Part shown: positions 36,267-44,127 of the stretch, piece after piece | Position numbering within the stretch: the stretch's first letter is position 1 | How the letters are laid out: each line of letters starts with the position of its first letter | Assembly: GCF_029581355.1 (NCBI RefSeq) | Contig: NZ_CP120849.1 | Location: forward strand, 4,186,501-4,250,500 | Origin: Parabacteroides chongii | Lineage (GTDB): Bacteria > Bacteroidota > Bacteroidia > Bacteroidales > Tannerellaceae | Length of the DNA stretch: 64,000 bases | Direction of reading: 5' to 3' | Made by a program: the position numbers and the translations under genes | Notes under the pieces: model-generated | Database searches by the model: none | Told to the model about the DNA's origin: nothing | The model's input: the letters and a program-made list of their open reading frames with translations, nothing else

Positions 36267-37489
36267 GGCGGAGGTGTTGGATGACGAGTCTCCTGCTGTT
36301 GTGGGGGATGGCTGTGGCTGTACAGGGGCAGCATTCGCAAAATCATCTGCCTACGGGCAGGTCGGTGGAGGAAGCGGCAGAGCAGGTGTTGTTGTCGCTG
36401 GGTATGGAGGAAGTGAGGGTGGCACGGACCGATTCGGTTTGCACTGTCGCTTACGAGGATAATATTTACCGGGGGACTTACCGGGGACTGGCTGCGGTGG
36501 CGGAGAGTTTGCGGAAACTGCCGGAGGCGGAACAGGCTGTCCGATATGAGCTGGTGGTGTTGGATGACCGGATACCGCGGTTGCTGCTGACATTGCCCCG
36601 GGAGGTGGAGGCCCTGGAGGTCAGCTACGATACGGACGAGGCGATGCGCCGGTTGAAAGGAAAGGAGAGCCGGAACCGGATGGCGGGACGGGTCGATGTG
36701 GTCCTGTATCCGGAGTTGTTCCTGCAAAATTCGTGGCTCGACAAGTTGTATGGGGTGGCAGTCAATTTCTCGCCTGCCATCGAGATGGACCTTTGGAAAG
36801 GGGCGGTACTGACAGGGCAGGTGATATTGCCGCTTTATACGAATATGACGGATTATCGGAAATACATACGTCCGGGAGTGATCACGCTCCGGCAGGAGTT
36901 CCGTTTGCCGGGCGGTGTGCTGGGACGGCTGACGGCGGGTAACTTTACGGGTAACCGGATGGGGGTGGATGCTGCTTTGCGTTATCAGCCTGCCCGGGGA
37001 CGGTGGATGGTCGGGGCGAATGTCGGACTGACCGGATCGAGTACCTGCTATGGCGGGGAATGGGTGGTGTCAACCTGGAGGAAAGTGACGGGATCGGTAT
37101 GGGGACGATATAATGAACCGCGGTATGATTTGCAGATCGACCTGGCGGCTGTGCGGCTGGTGTACGGAGATATGGGGGCACGGCTGGATTGCCGTCGTCA
37201 TTTCGGAGAGGTGACGGTCGGTGTGTATGGGATGCTGACCGGCGGGGAAGTGAATGGCGGTTTCCATTTTGCTATTCCCATTCCGGGGACGAAGCGGGGG
37301 AAACGCCGGGCGGTCCGTTTCCGCTTACCGGAATACTTCGCCCATGAATACAGGGCGCGACATGGTGGTTCCTACGGCGATGAGCTGCTGGGCTACAGCT
37401 ATGAGGTCCGTCCCGATGAGAACGGCAGCCGGGGGTATGATGCACCGGACTTCGTTCGAAAAGAGGTTTTAAAGATCATTACAAGATAA
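36263..37489 (+). CDS. YjbH-like outer-membrane protein, C-terminal piece
   Basis: 408 residues, signal peptide ending near VAVQGQ. It contains a periplasmic part (about 30-150) and a beta-rich region (VLYPELFLQNSWLDKLYGVA, AVNFSPAIEMDLWKGAVLTG, LRQEFRLPGGVLGRL, FHFAIPIPGTKRGKRRA) that matches the second half of YjbH-like proteins. Strikingly GC-rich for this genome. Translated directly after the previous gene (ATGA overlap), it probably forms a complex with it in the outer membrane near Wza. Confidence 0.65.
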   Translation: MRRRCWMTSLLLLWGMAVAVQGQHSQNHLPTGRSVEEAAEQVLLSLGMEEVRVARTDSVCTVAYEDNIYRGTYRGLAAVAESLRKLPEAEQAVRYELVVLDDRIPRLLLTLPREVEALEVSYDTDEAMRRLKGKESRNRMAGRVDVVLYPELFLQNSWLDKLYGVAVNFSPAIEMDLWKGAVLTGQVILPLYTNMTDYRKYIRPGVITLRQEFRLPGGVLGRLTAGNFTGNRMGVDAALRYQPARGRWMVGANVGLTGSSTCYGGEWVVSTWRKVTGSVWGRYNEPRYDLQIDLAAVRLVYGDMGARLDCRRHFGEVTVGVYGMLTGGEVNGGFHFAIPIPGTKRGKRRAVRFRLPEYFAHEYRARHGGSYGDELLGYSYEVRPDENGSRGYDAPDFVRKEVLKIITR

Positions 37490-37544
37490 TAAAACCAACT
37501 GAACTCAAAATATATACTAAATATTAATATTAAACTTATCAAGT

Positions 37545-38750
37545 ATGAAAACAACTAATTATTGTTCGTTGGGCCTGTTGGCTGCAACGCTGGTGTTTGG
37601 CGGATTATTTTTTAATTCCTGTAAAGACGATGAAGTGGAACCCGTTCCGGAAATCGTGGAAAACCCGCTGGAGAAAGATGCCTATTTCATCACCGGTAAG
37701 GTGACGGACGGGGTAAATGCCCTGGCTGATGTAGCTGTATCGGCCGGAAGTGTATCGGCGAAAACCGATGCAGCAGGTACTTATCTGATAGAAGTGACCA
37801 AGAAAGGTACATTTGAACTGAGCTTCGCAAAAGACGGCTATATCACGATCGGAAATGAAGTAACCATCGACAACGATGCCGATAAAGGAACCATCGTCTC
37901 TTATTCACAGGTATTGACAAAGAAAGCGGATGCTGTCAAAGTCGATCCGGAGAAAGATACGCAGGTGACTGCTTCGGAGGATGTCGATGTGGCTATCCCT
38001 GCCGGGGCTGTGAAGACGGAAACAGATGTGACGATTACTCCGTTTGTGCCTGCTGCCGATAAGAAGGTGAAAGAGGCTGCCGATAAGGCGATCGCTACTT
38101 CTACACCGGTGGAAACATCGTCTGCCCTCTCTTTGACCAGCCTGAGTTGTGAACCGGACGGTCTGACCTTCGACAAGCCTGTGGAGATAAAGGTGAAGGC
38201 GGAAGAGGCTGAGAACGGCGTTTATTTCACGAAAGCGAAACATTATGTAAACGGTACGGAAGAAGGGGAAGCCGATTTCGATGCGGAAAATAAATCGTAT
38301 GTGATTCGCCTGAATGGTTTCTCCGTGCATGAAGTGAAGGTCGCTACCGACTTTTCTGCCGAACCGGGTAGTGAATCCGTTTTCTCCGAAGTGATAGATA
38401 ACCTGGGAAAGACGACTGCCGTATCGAAGACGTTCTCTTTCAAGATGAAAGACGGCTGGAGGATCGTATCCAAGAGCGCAGGTGTGACAGGCGGTATCGA
38501 GGCAAAGCTGATGGCAGCCCTGACCAATACGTTATCCAGCGGTGAAGGTATCTCTGAAACGGAAATATCCAAAGAGGTGGCAGTATGCGGGGATATGAAG
38601 ATGTCGGTTGCTTTCAAGCAGGCATTGGTGAAGTATACTTTCCAGGTAGAGACAAGTGCAGGGACTGAAAGCATTACTGCCGAAAAATACGGAACCGTGT
38701 CACAAAGCATCGAAAAGGAACAGGGTAATATGAAACCCGAACATAACTAA
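37545..38750 (+). CDS. Lipoprotein with carboxypeptidase-regulatory-like and ZU5-like domains
   Basis: 401 residues, lipobox FFNSC with C26. Residues about 48-125 form a carboxypeptidase-regulatory-like beta-sandwich (FITGKVTDGVNALADVAVSA, GTYLIEV). Residues about 140-270 read like a ZU5-type domain (VDVAIPAGAVKTETDVTITP). The rest is unassigned. It lies between the YjbH-like pair and wza and so may be an outer-membrane accessory of capsule export. No enzyme signature is present. Confidence 0.65.
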   Translation: MKTTNYCSLGLLAATLVFGGLFFNSCKDDEVEPVPEIVENPLEKDAYFITGKVTDGVNALADVAVSAGSVSAKTDAAGTYLIEVTKKGTFELSFAKDGYITIGNEVTIDNDADKGTIVSYSQVLTKKADAVKVDPEKDTQVTASEDVDVAIPAGAVKTETDVTITPFVPAADKKVKEAADKAIATSTPVETSSALSLTSLSCEPDGLTFDKPVEIKVKAEEAENGVYFTKAKHYVNGTEEGEADFDAENKSYVIRLNGFSVHEVKVATDFSAEPGSESVFSEVIDNLGKTTAVSKTFSFKMKDGWRIVSKSAGVTGGIEAKLMAALTNTLSSGEGISETEISKEVAVCGDMKMSVAFKQALVKYTFQVETSAGTESITAEKYGTVSQSIEKEQGNMKPEHN

Positions 38751-38760
38751 AACCCCGTAA

Positions 38761-39549
38761 ATGAATATGATGAGAAAATATGTGACCTATCTGTTGGTGT
38801 GTGTGGCGGTATTTTTTACCGCCTGCACATCGACAAAAAAGATACTCTATTTACAGGATGTCGTCCCGTTGAAGCAGCAGGAGATCGAGCAGAAATACGA
38901 AGTGATTATCCATAGCGATGACCTGCTGGCTATCATGGTGAACAGCCGCGATCCGGAACTGGCACTGCCTTTCAATATGCCGATGGTGACCTATCAGCTG
39001 GGATCGAACAGTACCGGACAACAGCGCGTCTTGGGATACCTGGTCGATACGAACGGGGATATCGATTTCCCGATCCTGGGAAAGATCCATGTGGAGGGGC
39101 TGACCCGTATGCAGTTGACGGAGCTGGTGAAGAACAAGCTGATAGAAGGGGATCTGATCAAGGATCCGATCGTGACGGTACAGTTCCTGAACTTTAAGGT
39201 GTCCGTCATGGGAGAGGTGGGACGTCCGGGTAGTTTTACTATCTCCGGCGACCGTATTACGCTACTGGAAGCGTTGAGTATGGCGGGCGACCTGACCATC
39301 TACGGACGACGTGACCGGGTAGGCGTGATCCGTGAAAACAACGGAAAGCGTACGATCCTTTTCCACGACCTGCGCTCGGCGGAGATATTTAATTCGCCCT
39401 GTTATTATCTGCAGCAGAACGATATCGTGTATGTGGAACCGAATAAAGCGAAGTCGGGACAGAGCGGCATCAACCAGAATAACACAATCGGAGTCTGGGT
39501 TTCCGTCATCTCCCTCCTGACGACCATCGCAGTATTAATCTTTAAATAA
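38761..39549 (+). CDS. wza: Polysaccharide export lipoprotein (Wza-like)
   Basis: Forms the outer-membrane channel for capsule. 262 residues with lipobox FFTAC (C22). A poly-export domain (about 40-130, SDDLLAIMVNSRDPELALPF) is followed by SLBB-type beta-grasp repeats (VSVMGEVGRPGSFTISGDRI). The C-terminal helix TIGVWVSVISLLTTIAVLIF is shorter than in E. coli Wza, as usual in Bacteroidetes. 12 bp before wzc. Confidence 0.92.
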   Translation: MNMMRKYVTYLLVCVAVFFTACTSTKKILYLQDVVPLKQQEIEQKYEVIIHSDDLLAIMVNSRDPELALPFNMPMVTYQLGSNSTGQQRVLGYLVDTNGDIDFPILGKIHVEGLTRMQLTELVKNKLIEGDLIKDPIVTVQFLNFKVSVMGEVGRPGSFTISGDRITLLEALSMAGDLTIYGRRDRVGVIRENNGKRTILFHDLRSAEIFNSPCYYLQQNDIVYVEPNKAKSGQSGINQNNTIGVWVSVISLLTTIAVLIFK

Positions 39550-39561
39550 CCGGATGATCCA

Positions 39562-41928
39562 ATGAATTCTGAACAAGAAACAACTTATCTGCGTGAAGAA
39601 GAAAACGAACTGAATCTGAGGGATCTTTTCAATATTGTCCGGGCTAACTGGTATTGGTTTCTCTTGTCTGTCCTGCTCTGTAGCGGGGCGGCATTCCTGT
39701 ATCTGAAATGGGCACCGAAAGTGTATACGCGTACGGCTTCCGTTCTGATCAAGGATAATGCAAAGGGGGGCGGTCTCAGTGAGTCGGCTGCTTTTGAAGA
39801 GTTGAACATGTTCAATGTAAAAAGCAATGTGGACAACGAGGTACTGGTATTCAAGTCGAAGCGTTTGATGAATATTGTTGCCGAACGGCTGAATCTGGAT
39901 GTCAGCTATACGGTGAAGGAGGGATTGCGTACGGTGGAGCTGTATACGCAGTCGCCCGTTGCCGTACAGTTTCCGGAAACGGAGGTGGTACAGGCGTTTT
40001 CTTTGACGGTGACCCCTTTGTCGGAAAAGGAGGTGATGCTGTCGGACTTCTCCACGGACGAAGGAAAGATGCAGAAGATCGCACTGAACGATACGGTAAC
40101 TACACCTGTCGGCAAGCTGGTGGTGACTCCGACGCTGTATTACTCGGATAAATACTTCGGCAAGCCGGTCGCTGTCGGCAAGAAGAACCGGGAGGATGTC
40201 ACTTTGAGCTATAGCAATGCGCTGCAGGTGGCACTGGCCAGTAAGACGGCGACGATCATTAACCTGACTTTGCAGGATGTCTCCATCCCGCGTGCGGAAG
40301 ATGTACTGAACATGCTGATTGCCGTTTACAACGAGGATGCGATCAACGACAAGAACCAGGTGACGGTGAACACGTCCAACTTCATCAATGACCGTCTGAT
40401 CATTATTGAGAAGGAGTTGGGGAGCGTGGATGCCGATATCGAGACTTACAAGCGTGAAAACCAGTTGACGGACATCAGTTCGGAAACGGGCATGTACTTG
40501 CAGGAAAGCAGCCAGTACAGCAAAGAGGGGTTGGGGCTGGAGAACCAGCGGACGCTTGCCAAATATATCCGCGATTATCTGACCGATCCGCATAAAAGTT
40601 CGGATCTGATACCTGCCAATACGGGCATTGCCGATGTGAATATCGAGGGACAGATCAGCGAGTACAACAACCTGTTGCTGAAACGGGATAAATTGATCAG
40701 CAACAGCAGTAACAAGAATCCGGTGGTGATGGACCTGAACAATTCGTTGAATGCGATGAAACAGACCATTATCCGGGCGGTGGACAACCTGATTGTCGGT
40801 CTGAATATCAAGATCAAAAATATCAAGGAGCGGGAGGTGCAGACGTCACGCCGTATCTCGGCAGTTCCGACGCAGCAGAAATATGTGCTGTCGGTCGAAC
40901 GCCAGCAGAAGATCAAGGAAGAGCTGTATCTTTACCTGTTGAACAAGCGGGAAGAGAACGCCTTGTCGCAGGCGATTACGGAAAGTAATGCCCGTGTGAT
41001 CGATGCGGCACAGGGAAGCCGGCTTCCGGTTGCTCCGAAGTCGATGATGATCCTGTTGGCGGCTATGGTGTTGGGGCTGGCTATTCCGGCGGGCGTGATC
41101 TGGCTGCAAGTGGTCATGAATACGACTGTGCGTACGCGTAAGGATGTGGAGGATGCCGTATCGATTCCGTTTTTGGGAGAGATCCCTTTGCGCGACAAGA
41201 AGAATAAGGATGAGATAGTCGTGCGTGAAAACGGTCGCGACAGTATCTCGGAGGCTTTCCGTATCGTGCGTACGAATATGGATTTCATGCGTGTGAAAGC
41301 GAAAGATATGAAAGTGGTGATGTTCACTTCTTTCAATCCGAATGCGGGTAAGACCTTTGTGTCGATGAACCTCGCCATGAGCTTTGCACTGACCAGCAAG
41401 AAGGTGATACTGATCGACCTCGATATCCGTAAGGGTACCCTTACAAGCCATGTTAGCGGCGCCGCTAACATGGGGGTAACTAATTATTTATCCGGGAAGG
41501 TGGATGATATAGATGCTATCATTCAGAAAGGGGAACTTGCGGAAAACCTGGATATTATCCATACAGGACCGGTTCCTCCCAATCCTTCGGAACTTTTGTT
41601 GAGCAGTCGTCTGGAGACTTTAATGGAGGCGCTGAAGGAACGGTATGACTATATCATTCTGGATAATGTGCCTGCCGGTATGGTTGCCGATGCTGCCATT
41701 GTGAATCGGGTGGCCGACTTGACTATTTATATCTTGCGTGCCGGATTGATGGACCGCCGTCAGCTACCGGAACTGGAAAAGCTGTACAGACAGGAGAAAT
41801 TCAAGAATATGTGCTTGATCCTGAATGGTGTACGCTATAGCCATTCAGGTTATGGCTATGGTTACGGATATGGATATGGTTACGGGTATGGTTATGGGTA
41901 CGGCTATGGAAATGAAAAGAAAAAATAA
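39562..41928 (+). CDS. wzc: Capsule co-polymerase and tyrosine autokinase (Wzc-like)
   Basis: 788 residues. Wzz domain with two membrane helices (about 31-50 and about 494-515) and a periplasmic coiled coil, then a cytoplasmic BY-kinase. Walker A SFNPNAGKTF (K597), Walker A' VILIDLDIRK and Walker B YIILDNVPAG are present. The C-terminus is an unbroken run of ten Gly-Tyr pairs, the substrate tail that is phosphorylated between subunits, coded by a 60-bp repeat of GGNTAY at 41848-41907. A 26-bp perfect DNA palindrome lies within the kinase region (41448-41473). Kinase and the phosphatase that follows set chain length and export. Confidence 0.95.
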   Translation: MNSEQETTYLREEENELNLRDLFNIVRANWYWFLLSVLLCSGAAFLYLKWAPKVYTRTASVLIKDNAKGGGLSESAAFEELNMFNVKSNVDNEVLVFKSKRLMNIVAERLNLDVSYTVKEGLRTVELYTQSPVAVQFPETEVVQAFSLTVTPLSEKEVMLSDFSTDEGKMQKIALNDTVTTPVGKLVVTPTLYYSDKYFGKPVAVGKKNREDVTLSYSNALQVALASKTATIINLTLQDVSIPRAEDVLNMLIAVYNEDAINDKNQVTVNTSNFINDRLIIIEKELGSVDADIETYKRENQLTDISSETGMYLQESSQYSKEGLGLENQRTLAKYIRDYLTDPHKSSDLIPANTGIADVNIEGQISEYNNLLLKRDKLISNSSNKNPVVMDLNNSLNAMKQTIIRAVDNLIVGLNIKIKNIKEREVQTSRRISAVPTQQKYVLSVERQQKIKEELYLYLLNKREENALSQAITESNARVIDAAQGSRLPVAPKSMMILLAAMVLGLAIPAGVIWLQVVMNTTVRTRKDVEDAVSIPFLGEIPLRDKKNKDEIVVRENGRDSISEAFRIVRTNMDFMRVKAKDMKVVMFTSFNPNAGKTFVSMNLAMSFALTSKKVILIDLDIRKGTLTSHVSGAANMGVTNYLSGKVDDIDAIIQKGELAENLDIIHTGPVPPNPSELLLSSRLETLMEALKERYDYIILDNVPAGMVADAAIVNRVADLTIYILRAGLMDRRQLPELEKLYRQEKFKNMCLILNGVRYSHSGYGYGYGYGYGYGYGYGYGYGNEKKK
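41448..41473. repeat. Perfect 26-bp palindrome inside wzc
   Basis: Two 13-base arms (CCATGTTAGCGGC and its complement) meet with no spacer. The sequence codes for residues SHVSGAANMG just after Walker A'. A perfect palindrome of this length is not expected by chance in coding DNA; its role is unknown. Confidence 0.85.
41848..41907 (+). repeat. Ten tandem GGNTAY hexamers (Gly-Tyr tail of Wzc)
   Basis: Sixty bases code for (Gly-Tyr) x 10. Third-base variation is high (GGT, GGC, GGA, GGG; TAT, TAC), so the array is old or under selection at the protein level, while still able to change length by slippage. Confidence 0.9.
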
Positions 41929-41943
41929 TTATAGGTTTTCGTC

Positions 41944-42699
41944 ATGTTGACCTGGATTGTACCGAAGAGAAACATTCTTTATACCACATTGCTTGAGGGA
42001 ATGACAGATGTGCATGCACATCTGCTTCCCGGTGTGGACGGAGGATCGGAGTCTTTGATGGACTCGATGGCTGCCTTGAAGAGAATGAAGGAGGTGGGGG
42101 TGAAACGCATCTTCCTTACTCCCCATATCGCAGATGAGTGCAAGAATAATTCGCCGGAACTTTTACAGGCTAAATATTCTATTCTGAAAGAGTGTTGTCC
42201 GCCGGATATGGAATTATACCTGGCTGGCGAATATATGCTGGATAGTGGGTTTGATGCCCGTAAAAGGGGAGAAATACTGACTTTCCCCGGAAAGCAGATA
42301 TTGGTGGAGACTTCCTGTTCGTCGGCTCCGGAGAGATTCCTGACATTTTTATTCGACCTGGTCCTGGAGGGATATAAACCTGTTATCGCGCATCCGGAGC
42401 TGTACCGGTATATGACGCAGGATGATTATTTTTTCCTGAAAGACAAGGGGTATAAATTTCAGCTGAATTTATTTTCGTTGGCCGGACTGTATGGGAAACT
42501 GTCCAGGACGGTTGCCCGTAATTTACTGGATAAAGGGTTTTACGATTATGTCGGTTCGGATTTTCGCCGGCTGGGTGATTATGAGAAAGGCTTGAAAAAC
42601 CTGTATTTGTCAGCGAACCGGATACGGCAGGTCGGTGAACTGTTTGAAAATAACGATTCGCTTTGGCACAGCGGATCACTGCCAAAACAAATAATTTAA
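41944..42699 (+). CDS. PHP-type protein-tyrosine phosphatase (CpsB/Wzb role)
   Basis: 251 residues, manganese-dependent PHP fold: MTDVHAHLLPGVDGGSES (H24, H26), FLTPHIAD, AGEYMLD and IAHPELYRY. It would dephosphorylate the Wzc tail. The last metal motif, normally a GSD/GTD followed by a His, reads GSDFRR here (D206 kept, His absent), so one metal site may be weakened. The start may be ATG 41944 or the Met at residue 20. It begins 15 bp after wzc. Confidence 0.85.
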   Translation: MLTWIVPKRNILYTTLLEGMTDVHAHLLPGVDGGSESLMDSMAALKRMKEVGVKRIFLTPHIADECKNNSPELLQAKYSILKECCPPDMELYLAGEYMLDSGFDARKRGEILTFPGKQILVETSCSSAPERFLTFLFDLVLEGYKPVIAHPELYRYMTQDDYFFLKDKGYKFQLNLFSLAGLYGKLSRTVARNLLDKGFYDYVGSDFRRLGDYEKGLKNLYLSANRIRQVGELFENNDSLWHSGSLPKQII

Positions 42700-42711
42700 T
42701 TTATAAGAGAT

Positions 42712-42999
42712 ATGATGAACAAAAGAGAGTTGATATATTCTATTGCAGAGCAGACGGGATATACGCAGACTGAAGTACGTAACATATTGAACACATTTAT
42801 AAGTACTGTCTTTGAAGAGGTGAAATCGGATCATAAGGTGAGGATCGGAGGACTTGGGGTCTTTTCTCTTCTGTACCAGAAGTCGCGCCCTGTACGTAAC
42901 CCGCAAACCATGGAGCCGATCGTACTTGCACCTAGAAATTCGGTGAAGTTCCGACCGGCAGATGATCTGGTCCGAAAGCTGAACGGGGAAGAAAAGTAA
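42712..42999 (+). CDS. HU/IHF-family DNA-binding protein
   Basis: 95 residues, a single HU domain: MNKRELIYSIAEQTGYTQTE, KVRIGGLGVFSLLYQKSRPV, RNPQTMEPIVLAPRNSVKFR (the DNA-inserting beta arm with its Pro). It lies 12 bp after the phosphatase gene and so ends the capsule export operon; the stop is 6 bp from the convergent corA stop. A nucleoid protein at this site may regulate the CPS locus, by analogy only. Confidence 0.88.
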   Translation: MMNKRELIYSIAEQTGYTQTEVRNILNTFISTVFEEVKSDHKVRIGGLGVFSLLYQKSRPVRNPQTMEPIVLAPRNSVKFRPADDLVRKLNGEEK

Positions 43000-43005
43000 A
43001 TATGA

Positions 43006-43932
43006 TCAGAACCACTTGATCTTCCTGAAGACAAAGAATGCCAGTGCCGACAAGGTGATGGAAAAGAGTACGATCACGACAAATCCGTGCGGCAGTTCTT
43101 CTACATAGTTGATCACATTCATCCCGTAGAAGCTGGCTATCAGTGTCGGAACCATCAGGATGATCGATATGGAGGTCATGCGTTTCATGATGGTGTTCAC
43201 ATTGTTGGAGATGATGGAGGCAAAGGCATCCATCGTTCCGGTAAGGATATCGCTGTAGATGTTCACTGTGAGATGCGCCTGCTTCAACTCGGTTTCCACA
43301 TCTTCCACCAGTTCGGCATCCATATACATCGGCTCCTGGAAAATACTTTGCAGCTTCGAGAGCATCACTTCATTTCCACGGATGGACGTATTGAAATAAA
43401 CCATACTTTTCTCCAGCTTCATCAACCGCAGCAGGTCTTCGTTACGGATACTTTTCTCCAACGCTTTTTCGGCACGTGCCACTTCGTTGTTGATCTGTTT
43501 CAGATATTTCAGGAACCAGACGGCAGACGAATGGATCAGTCGCAGGATCAGGTCGTATTTATGACGTACGACGAGCTCTTTGCGCCGGCTGTAACGAATG
43601 AAATCGGGCAATAACTCCGTCTTATGATAACAGACGGAGATAATGATCTCGTTATTCGTGATGATGCCGATCGGGACAGTTGTAAAAGGAATACCGCTTT
43701 CGGTGCTCTGTACCGGGATACGCAGGATTGTCAGCAACCAGTTCCCTTCATACTCGATACGCGGACGTTCGTCGGTATCTTCGATATCGCTCAGGAATGA
43801 TTGGGGTACGTGAAACTGGTTTAAAAGGTATTGGATATCTTCGGGGGTAGGGCATTCTACATTTACCCAGCAGTCGGGAAGCCACTTGTCTTTTTCCACA
43901 AAGCCGGCTTCACAATAAAGAAACGATCTCAT
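43006..43932 (-). CDS. corA: Magnesium/cobalt transporter CorA
   Basis: 308 residues with the usual long cytoplasmic N-domain and two C-terminal membrane helices. The selectivity motif YGMN precedes the short periplasmic loop VINYVEELPHG, and a basic end (FFVFRKIKWF) follows the last helix. Pentameric Mg2+ channel of the inner membrane. It is transcribed from a consensus promoter at 44058-44087, divergent from dnaB. Confidence 0.95.
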   Translation of the reverse strand: MRSFLYCEAGFVEKDKWLPDCWVNVECPTPEDIQYLLNQFHVPQSFLSDIEDTDERPRIEYEGNWLLTILRIPVQSTESGIPFTTVPIGIITNNEIIISVCYHKTELLPDFIRYSRRKELVVRHKYDLILRLIHSSAVWFLKYLKQINNEVARAEKALEKSIRNEDLLRLMKLEKSMVYFNTSIRGNEVMLSKLQSIFQEPMYMDAELVEDVETELKQAHLTVNIYSDILTGTMDAFASIISNNVNTIMKRMTSISIILMVPTLIASFYGMNVINYVEELPHGFVVIVLFSITLSALAFFVFRKIKWF

Positions 43933-44057
43933 TATTGCCTCCTTTCGTTGTTGATACGAACAGAGGTAATAAGAAACCTCCGTCCGCTAATTTTTACTTG
44001 TTAATGTTTCTCGCGGAATACTGTCGTCCATAATTAGTTAATTACTTTTTACGGCTG

Positions 44058-44087
44058 CAAAGGTAGAAAAAAGGAATGAATACCAAA
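44058..44087 (-). promoter_or_regulatory. Promoter of corA
   Basis: Minus strand: TTTG (44087-44084), 18 nt, TACCTTTG (44065-44058). Start expected near 44050, which leaves a leader of about 120 nt. Confidence 0.7.
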
Positions 44088-44096
44088 TAAAAATCG

Positions 44097-44104
44097 TATT
44101 TTTG
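44097..44104 (+). promoter_or_regulatory. -7 promoter element of dnaB
   Basis: TATTTTTG fits TAnnTTTG, 23 bp upstream of the dnaB start. No clear -33 box. Confidence 0.5.
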
Positions 44105-44127
44105 GCATTCGAAAATTACTAAAGAGA

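Noticed and set aside
39535..40593. A 352-codon minus-strand open frame antisense to wzc
   Set aside because: Low-complexity, His/Gln/Arg-rich product typical of antisense frames; the plus strand carries a complete Wzc.
41848..41907. Tandem repeat considered as CRISPR or mini-satellite
   Set aside because: It is an in-frame coding repeat for the Wzc tyrosine tail; there are no spacers. No CRISPR array or cas gene was seen in the window.
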